From: CALISC01 sp963545195
Lineage (GTDB): Bacteria; Bacillota_I; Bacilli_A; Acholeplasmatales; Acholeplasmataceae
DNA: 45,286 bases
Reading direction: 5' to 3'
Assembly: GCA_963545195.1 (NCBI GenBank)
Contig: CAUUIA010000003.1
Coordinates: 1 to 45,286, forward strand
Shown here: in pieces, positions 41,101-45,286 of the stretch
How positions within the stretch are numbered: the first letter of the stretch is position 1
Layout of the letters: every line of letters starts with the position of its first letter
Position numbers and translations under genes: made by a program
Notes under the pieces: model-generated
The model's input: the letters and a program-made list of their open reading frames with translations, nothing else
The model's database searches: none
What the model was told of the DNA's origin: nothing

Positions 41101-41137
41101 GGTTTTAATTATCAATTTTAATTAATTTTTTTTCATA

Positions 41138-41143
41138 TATAAT
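41138..41143 (+). promoter_or_regulatory. -10 box of the giant surface protein gene
   Basis: TATAAT 64 bases before ATG 41207, in a run of A/T. The -35 region at 17 bp is ATTTTA-like and weak, so upstream A/T tracts may matter for activity. AAAGGA lies about 6 bases before the ATG. Confidence 0.5.
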
Positions 41144-41206
41144 TTTTACAAGTGATTTTTCGCAAGAATAAAAAAGCCTACTTGGCTTACATACGAAAGG
41201 ACATTT

Positions 41207-44200
41207 ATGAACAACACAACTAACCGAAAAAAATCAATATATTTAAAAACAGCAATCGGTATGCTTATCACTGCAGCAATTGCTATATTTTTAATTTTGC
41301 TTTTTATCCGCCCAACTGTTTATCTTTCAAAACAAAGCGGCTTTCCAAAAAACGAAGCCGTGACTTACGAGAATGGCAAAATCAGATTTGTAGTTCCTGA
41401 AAGCGCAGACATCATCAATCACACACAAATTCCAATTAGTATGAATTGGTTTACAACTAACCGCCTAGGTTCGGTTGTCAGTGTTCAACCAAAAAAAGGA
41501 AAAGCACTAGCATTAGATTTCACTAACCTTAAACACGATGAAGTGATTTTTGAAATAACTGTTAAAAACCTTTTTGGAATTAAAACCAAATATGACGTTA
41601 TTATTGACTACTCAAATTACTTGCGTATCTTTTTTGAAAAGAACCATTTAGGTCAAACCAGAAAACCAATAGTTTTACCTTACTATAAACTAGACCACGA
41701 ATTTAGACATATCAAAGAAGAACTTTATAAACTAGAGAGTTTTTATCGTTTTGACAAAGACGGCAAAAAAGAAAAAGACACAGTTTCAAAAAGTTTAGTA
41801 TTTTCTAAAAACGAGGCGAAAGGCCATGCTTTCTTAGTTAACACTACAAATGAAATTATTGTTAACTACGACTTTGTGCTACCTGGTATTTTTGAAAACA
41901 TTATCCAAAAAACTTTTATTTTAGAGCGAATTGCGCGCTCTCAAAAAACTCTTAAAACCTTAAACCCTTCAGACAAAGGCTTGAAACTTAAGTTCAATCA
42001 AGCACCTTTCTATGTTACTGAGTTTTTAGGTTGGTTTTATTACGACGAAACTGGCAGCCGTGTTAACGTTGGAATTGGTGAAGAAATTACAATTCCTAGT
42101 TGGGTTAAGTCAGAGTTTAAGTTAACCGCTAGATATAAATACGAAATTTCAAACCAAGCAGGCGATGATATCAACAAAATGGGATATGTTGCGATTTCTT
42201 ATTTTGATGGTCCAGAAAGAATTTACTTCGCAATTATCAAAAAAGGAACTCCTGTTGAAAACTTCAGGCCAAACAAACCAGGCTACGAAACTCTTGGTTG
42301 GTATGTAGATGAGGCTTTAACTCAAAGATATGACTTTACATCTGGCAACAACATAGCCAACAAAAACATGTCTCTATATCTTAAATCAAGAAGAACATCT
42401 GCAGCCCCACATGACCACAAGATTACTTTCATTACTCCTACTTACGCCAATCAACTCGTGCCAGCCTACACTATGCACGGTGATAAACTTGATTTAAACT
42501 ACTCACTACCTTCAATGGTTACAGGATATGAAAACGGTCAGTTTACAGAACTTGACTACTGGACTGTAGTAGACCCGGTTTCTGGCAAAGACACCGGTAA
42601 ACACTTTGACTTCAATACCCCTATCACTAGCGACTTAACGCTAAAGGCTCACATGCGTGAACTTAAACTGCCGACTCCAGACAGAGATGTTAAGTTTAGA
42701 GTAATTGACAGTATTGACGGCAAAGTAGTATATGAAAAAACACTTACCTTAAAAGACAACAAAATTCAAGATAAAGACAAAGCAGAAATTAACGCAGTAC
42801 TTGCTCAAAAACTTGCTGAAAAAAATCATCTTTTGGGTAAATTTACCTTCAGAGACTGGTATTTAAACGCCGATATAAATAAGAAATTCAATATCAACGA
42901 TACTGTTGAGCCAGGAATTTCTGAACTTAACGTTTTTGGACTTTATAATTTTGAGGCGTCTTCAGATATTCCAGATCCTAATAACCCTGGTCAGCCAAAA
43001 CCGCTTGACCCAAGTTTAATCAAGGTTACTTTTCTTTCAGACACTACATCAGTATTGTCTGTTCAAACTAGTCCAAAAAACCAAACTTTTAAAGGAACTT
43101 TACCTGAAGTTTCAAAAGCAGGCTACCGTTTTAAATACTGGGCTTACTTTAAAGACAACGAAATTAAAGGCCAATTTGGCCTAAACGATGTGTTGACTGA
43201 AAACACAACACTTTACCCTATTTTTGAAAAAGACACAAATTCTTCACTTCCAGACACCACAGTTGTGGCAACAATTGTCAATAAATTACTTGGCACTAAA
43301 GAAGTAAGACTTGTTAAAAAAGGTGAACTTCTTGACTTAAACCCACAACAATACACAACCCACCTTGCTCCTTATTTATACGAATTCAGTCGTTTTGCAA
43401 ACGAAAACGGTACAACTTTCAATTACTTAACTGAACGTATTTTTAGCAACAAAACTATCTACGTTGAACACACTAAAGTTGCAAAAGACCAAGTTAACTA
43501 CGAAATTAAACACGTCTTTGAAGGCAAAGAAGGAGAAGCAGACAGAGTTGAGACTACCACTAAACAAGCGCTTGTAGACAGTTTAGTAACAGTATCGCCT
43601 CAAGATAAGTTGACAGGCTACGAACATGGCTTTGAACTTGAAACCACACAAAGTGAAACAAAACAAATAAGCAGTGAGTTTACTACTCAATTTACGCTAA
43701 AATACCGTCGTCGCCGTTTTGATGTAAACTTTGAAACTAACTTTAATAACCGTTTTGACGGAGACGTTTCTCCAAGTTCAAAACAAACAGTCAAATACGA
43801 AGGCACAGCTACTGAACCTACAAACCCAACAATCACTAAACCTGGCTATAAATATACATTTGTCCATTGGCAATTAAAATCGTCAATGAATGGTGAGTAC
43901 ATTAAAACTCAGGCTTATAACTTTAGCCAACCAGTTACTCATGATGTTGACTTAGTTGCTTACTTTAAAGAAGAAAAAACTACATCTACTTTTCAAATTA
44001 AACACGTAATTGAAGGTGTTGACGATATTCAAGAAGAAACCAGAGTTGTTTCCAAAACAGCAAATGTAGGTTCTACTTTTACGATAACTAGTGAACACAG
44101 ACTACCTGAGTTTGACGAACACTTTACAATCAATGGTTTAAATCAAACCAAGACCATCAACGCAGATGGTACAACCGTCTTTACTTTGAACTACATCCGC

Positions 44201-45286
44201 AAGTCATACGACGTTTTTTATGCTGCTCACAGAGGCTATTTAGTTGATTCACCTTTTATTAATGCTGTACATGTCGGAGATGAACCTGAGCCTTATAAGG
44301 CAAAATACCAAGCAAAAGTTAAAAAACCAGCATACACACCAGGTTTAAAACAACCTGGATACTCCTACCGTTTTGTTCACTGGCAAGATGAATCTAAAAT
44401 GAACGGAACTTATCAAGAAATTACAGGTTTTGACTTTGAAAATGACCGAGTAAATGGCACTATGTACTTACTTGCATACTTTGTAGAAACTGTTGAAAAA
44501 GTTAACTATACTATCAACCACGTCTTTGAAGGAGTTGATGACATTGCTGAAAAGATTGAAGCAAGAGTTCATCAGGCTAATACCGACACAGAAGTTACTA
44601 TTTCTCGCGACCAAAGACTAACTGAGTTTGATGAACACTTTACAGTTGAAGGGCAAAGCCAAACTCACAAAATCAAAGGCGACGGTACTACTGTCTTTAC
44701 TCTAAACTACGTTCGCAAATCCTACACTGTGACTTACGAGGTTAACTTCAACGGTACACAATTTGCAGACGCAATGTTTGGAAATGAACCGCAACCTCAA
44801 TCTGTTAAATACCAAGGCAAAATTACTAAACCTGCTCTAAACCCAACTTTAACTAGAGTAGGATACTCATATACTTTCGTGCAATGGCAAGATAAACTTG
44901 CCATGAATGGTCAGTATAAACCAACCGCCGGCTTTAACTTCAATGACTTTAGAGTTGAGAAAAACACTACTTTAGTTGCTTACTTTGCAGAAACTGCGAA
45001 TGCTGTTAACTATACAATCAACCACATAATTGAAGGAACAGATGACGGAATTGCAGAACAGACAATAACTAGAACCTACACCGCAATTGCAGATTCTATC
45101 CATACAGTATCTCGTGCACAAAGACTATCTGAATACGAAGAACACTTTACAGTTGCAGACCAAACACAAACTAAACAAATCAAACCAGACGGCACCACTG
45201 TATTCACTCTTGAATATAAACGCAAGTCTTACACTGTTAACTACGAAGTTAATTACAATGGCACACAATTTAGTGGTGTGGACATT
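41207..45286 (+). CDS. Giant repeat-containing surface protein, 3'-truncated by window edge
   Basis: The frame runs 1360 codons to the window end with no stop. A basic N-terminus (about 1-14) is followed by one membrane helix (16-36) without a clear cleavage site, so a signal anchor with the rest outside is likely. Residues about 250-770 contain InlB B-repeat/Flg_new-like units (PGYETLGWYVDEALTQRYDF, KAGYRFKYWAYFKDNEIKG). From about residue 763 a composite module of about 167 residues repeats: a MucBP-like unit (VNYTINHVFEGVDD to TTVFTLNYVRKSY), then a second unit (GYSYTFVQWQ, MNGQY, LVAYF). A fourth copy is cut by the edge. Such proteins are usually adhesins. The total size is unknown. Confidence 0.85.
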   Translation, partial: MNNTTNRKKSIYLKTAIGMLITAAIAIFLILLFIRPTVYLSKQSGFPKNEAVTYENGKIRFVVPESADIINHTQIPISMNWFTTNRLGSVVSVQPKKGKALALDFTNLKHDEVIFEITVKNLFGIKTKYDVIIDYSNYLRIFFEKNHLGQTRKPIVLPYYKLDHEFRHIKEELYKLESFYRFDKDGKKEKDTVSKSLVFSKNEAKGHAFLVNTTNEIIVNYDFVLPGIFENIIQKTFILERIARSQKTLKTLNPSDKGLKLKFNQAPFYVTEFLGWFYYDETGSRVNVGIGEEITIPSWVKSEFKLTARYKYEISNQAGDDINKMGYVAISYFDGPERIYFAIIKKGTPVENFRPNKPGYETLGWYVDEALTQRYDFTSGNNIANKNMSLYLKSRRTSAAPHDHKITFITPTYANQLVPAYTMHGDKLDLNYSLPSMVTGYENGQFTELDYWTVVDPVSGKDTGKHFDFNTPITSDLTLKAHMRELKLPTPDRDVKFRVIDSIDGKVVYEKTLTLKDNKIQDKDKAEINAVLAQKLAEKNHLLGKFTFRDWYLNADINKKFNINDTVEPGISELNVFGLYNFEASSDIPDPNNPGQPKPLDPSLIKVTFLSDTTSVLSVQTSPKNQTFKGTLPEVSKAGYRFKYWAYFKDNEIKGQFGLNDVLTENTTLYPIFEKDTNSSLPDTTVVATIVNKLLGTKEVRLVKKGELLDLNPQQYTTHLAPYLYEFSRFANENGTTFNYLTERIFSNKTIYVEHTKVAKDQVNYEIKHVFEGKEGEADRVETTTKQALVDSLVTVSPQDKLTGYEHGFELETTQSETKQISSEFTTQFTLKYRRRRFDVNFETNFNNRFDGDVSPSSKQTVKYEGTATEPTNPTITKPGYKYTFVHWQLKSSMNGEYIKTQAYNFSQPVTHDVDLVAYFKEEKTTSTFQIKHVIEGVDDIQEETRVVSKTANVGSTFTITSEHRLPEFDEHFTINGLNQTKTINADGTTVFTLNYIRKSYDVFYAAHRGYLVDSPFINAVHVGDEPEPYKAKYQAKVKKPAYTPGLKQPGYSYRFVHWQDESKMNGTYQEITGFDFENDRVNGTMYLLAYFVETVEKVNYTINHVFEGVDDIAEKIEARVHQANTDTEVTISRDQRLTEFDEHFTVEGQSQTHKIKGDGTTVFTLNYVRKSYTVTYEVNFNGTQFADAMFGNEPQPQSVKYQGKITKPALNPTLTRVGYSYTFVQWQDKLAMNGQYKPTAGFNFNDFRVEKNTTLVAYFAETANAVNYTINHIIEGTDDGIAEQTITRTYTAIADSIHTVSRAQRLSEYEEHFTVADQTQTKQIKPDGTTVFTLEYKRKSYTVNYEVNYNGTQFSGVDI
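43493..45286 (+). repeat. Tandem ~500-bp coding repeats, at least 3.5 copies
   Basis: Units begin at the VNY/FQI-x-H motifs near 43493, 43990, 44501 and 45004, so spacing is about 497, 511 and 503 bases. Units 2-4 share strong blocks (EFDEHFTI or EYEEHFTV; DGTTVFTL). Near-equal in-frame units allow copy-number change by recombination. The last unit is incomplete at the window end. Confidence 0.8.

Overview
The window is about 45 kb of low-GC chromosomal DNA from a bacterium related to Bacillota/Mycoplasmatota. Gene neighbourhoods match Bacillus-type genomes in several places: prfA-prmC-tsaC, rpiB-upp-atp, yycJ-rlmH, plsX-rnc and rny-ymdB-miaB. TGA is a normal stop (it ends the aroA fusion, plsX, rnc, atpG and miaA), so the genetic code is standard and this is not a code-4 mycoplasma. 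Surface proteins here are held by a lipobox or by membrane segments, and no LPXTG anchor is visible. That would suit a wall-less or thin-walled lineage but does not prove it. A more exact placement is not possible from the sequence alone.

Layout. Positions 1-3719 (+): 3' part of dnaB, then prfA, prmC and tsaC. Positions 3757-3895: tRNA-Gln(CUG) with its own promoter and terminator. Positions 3910-6888 (-): a large lipoprotein with a possible SurA/PrsA-like start. Positions 6964-8169 (+): yycJ and rlmH. Positions 8214-15603 (+): a tight, largely overlapping operon of aroF, aroB, an AroA-chorismate mutase-AroE fusion, aroC, plsX, rnc and a DnaD-like gene. Positions 15604-16058: a spacer with a divergent 36-codon cationic peptide gene on the minus strand. 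Positions 16059-23999 (+): rpiB, upp, two AtpI/AtpZ-like genes and atpBEFHAGDC. Positions 24052-32457 (-): dnaE and a flavodoxin, a secreted Ig-repeat membrane protein, a DUF2779 double-nuclease-like protein and def. Positions 32732-36653 (+): rny, ymdB and miaB. Positions 36790-38838 (+): an unrecognised tail-anchored protein with SAP-like motifs. Positions 38921-40729 (+): miaA, aroK and aroQ. Positions 40730-41206: an AT-rich spacer with a long inverted repeat and a T15 tract. Positions 41207-45286 (+): the first 1360 codons of a giant repeat-rich surface protein cut by the window edge.

How it works together. The two aro clusters supply every step from erythrose-4-phosphate and PEP to prephenate: AroF, AroB, AroQ, AroE, AroK, AroA, AroC and chorismate mutase. 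Three of the activities sit on one polypeptide. The ATP synthase set is complete, and its c subunit carries the residues expected for sodium coupling. RNA processing and modification (RNase III, RNase Y, RlmH, MiaA, MiaB), translation (RF1, PrmC, TsaC, deformylase) and replication (DnaB, DnaE, DnaD-like) make up most of the rest. The least explained items are the trifunctional Aro protein, the divergent chorismate synthase, the small peptide gene, the SAP-like tail-anchored protein, the DUF2779 nuclease and the T15/inverted-repeat region ahead of the giant surface protein.
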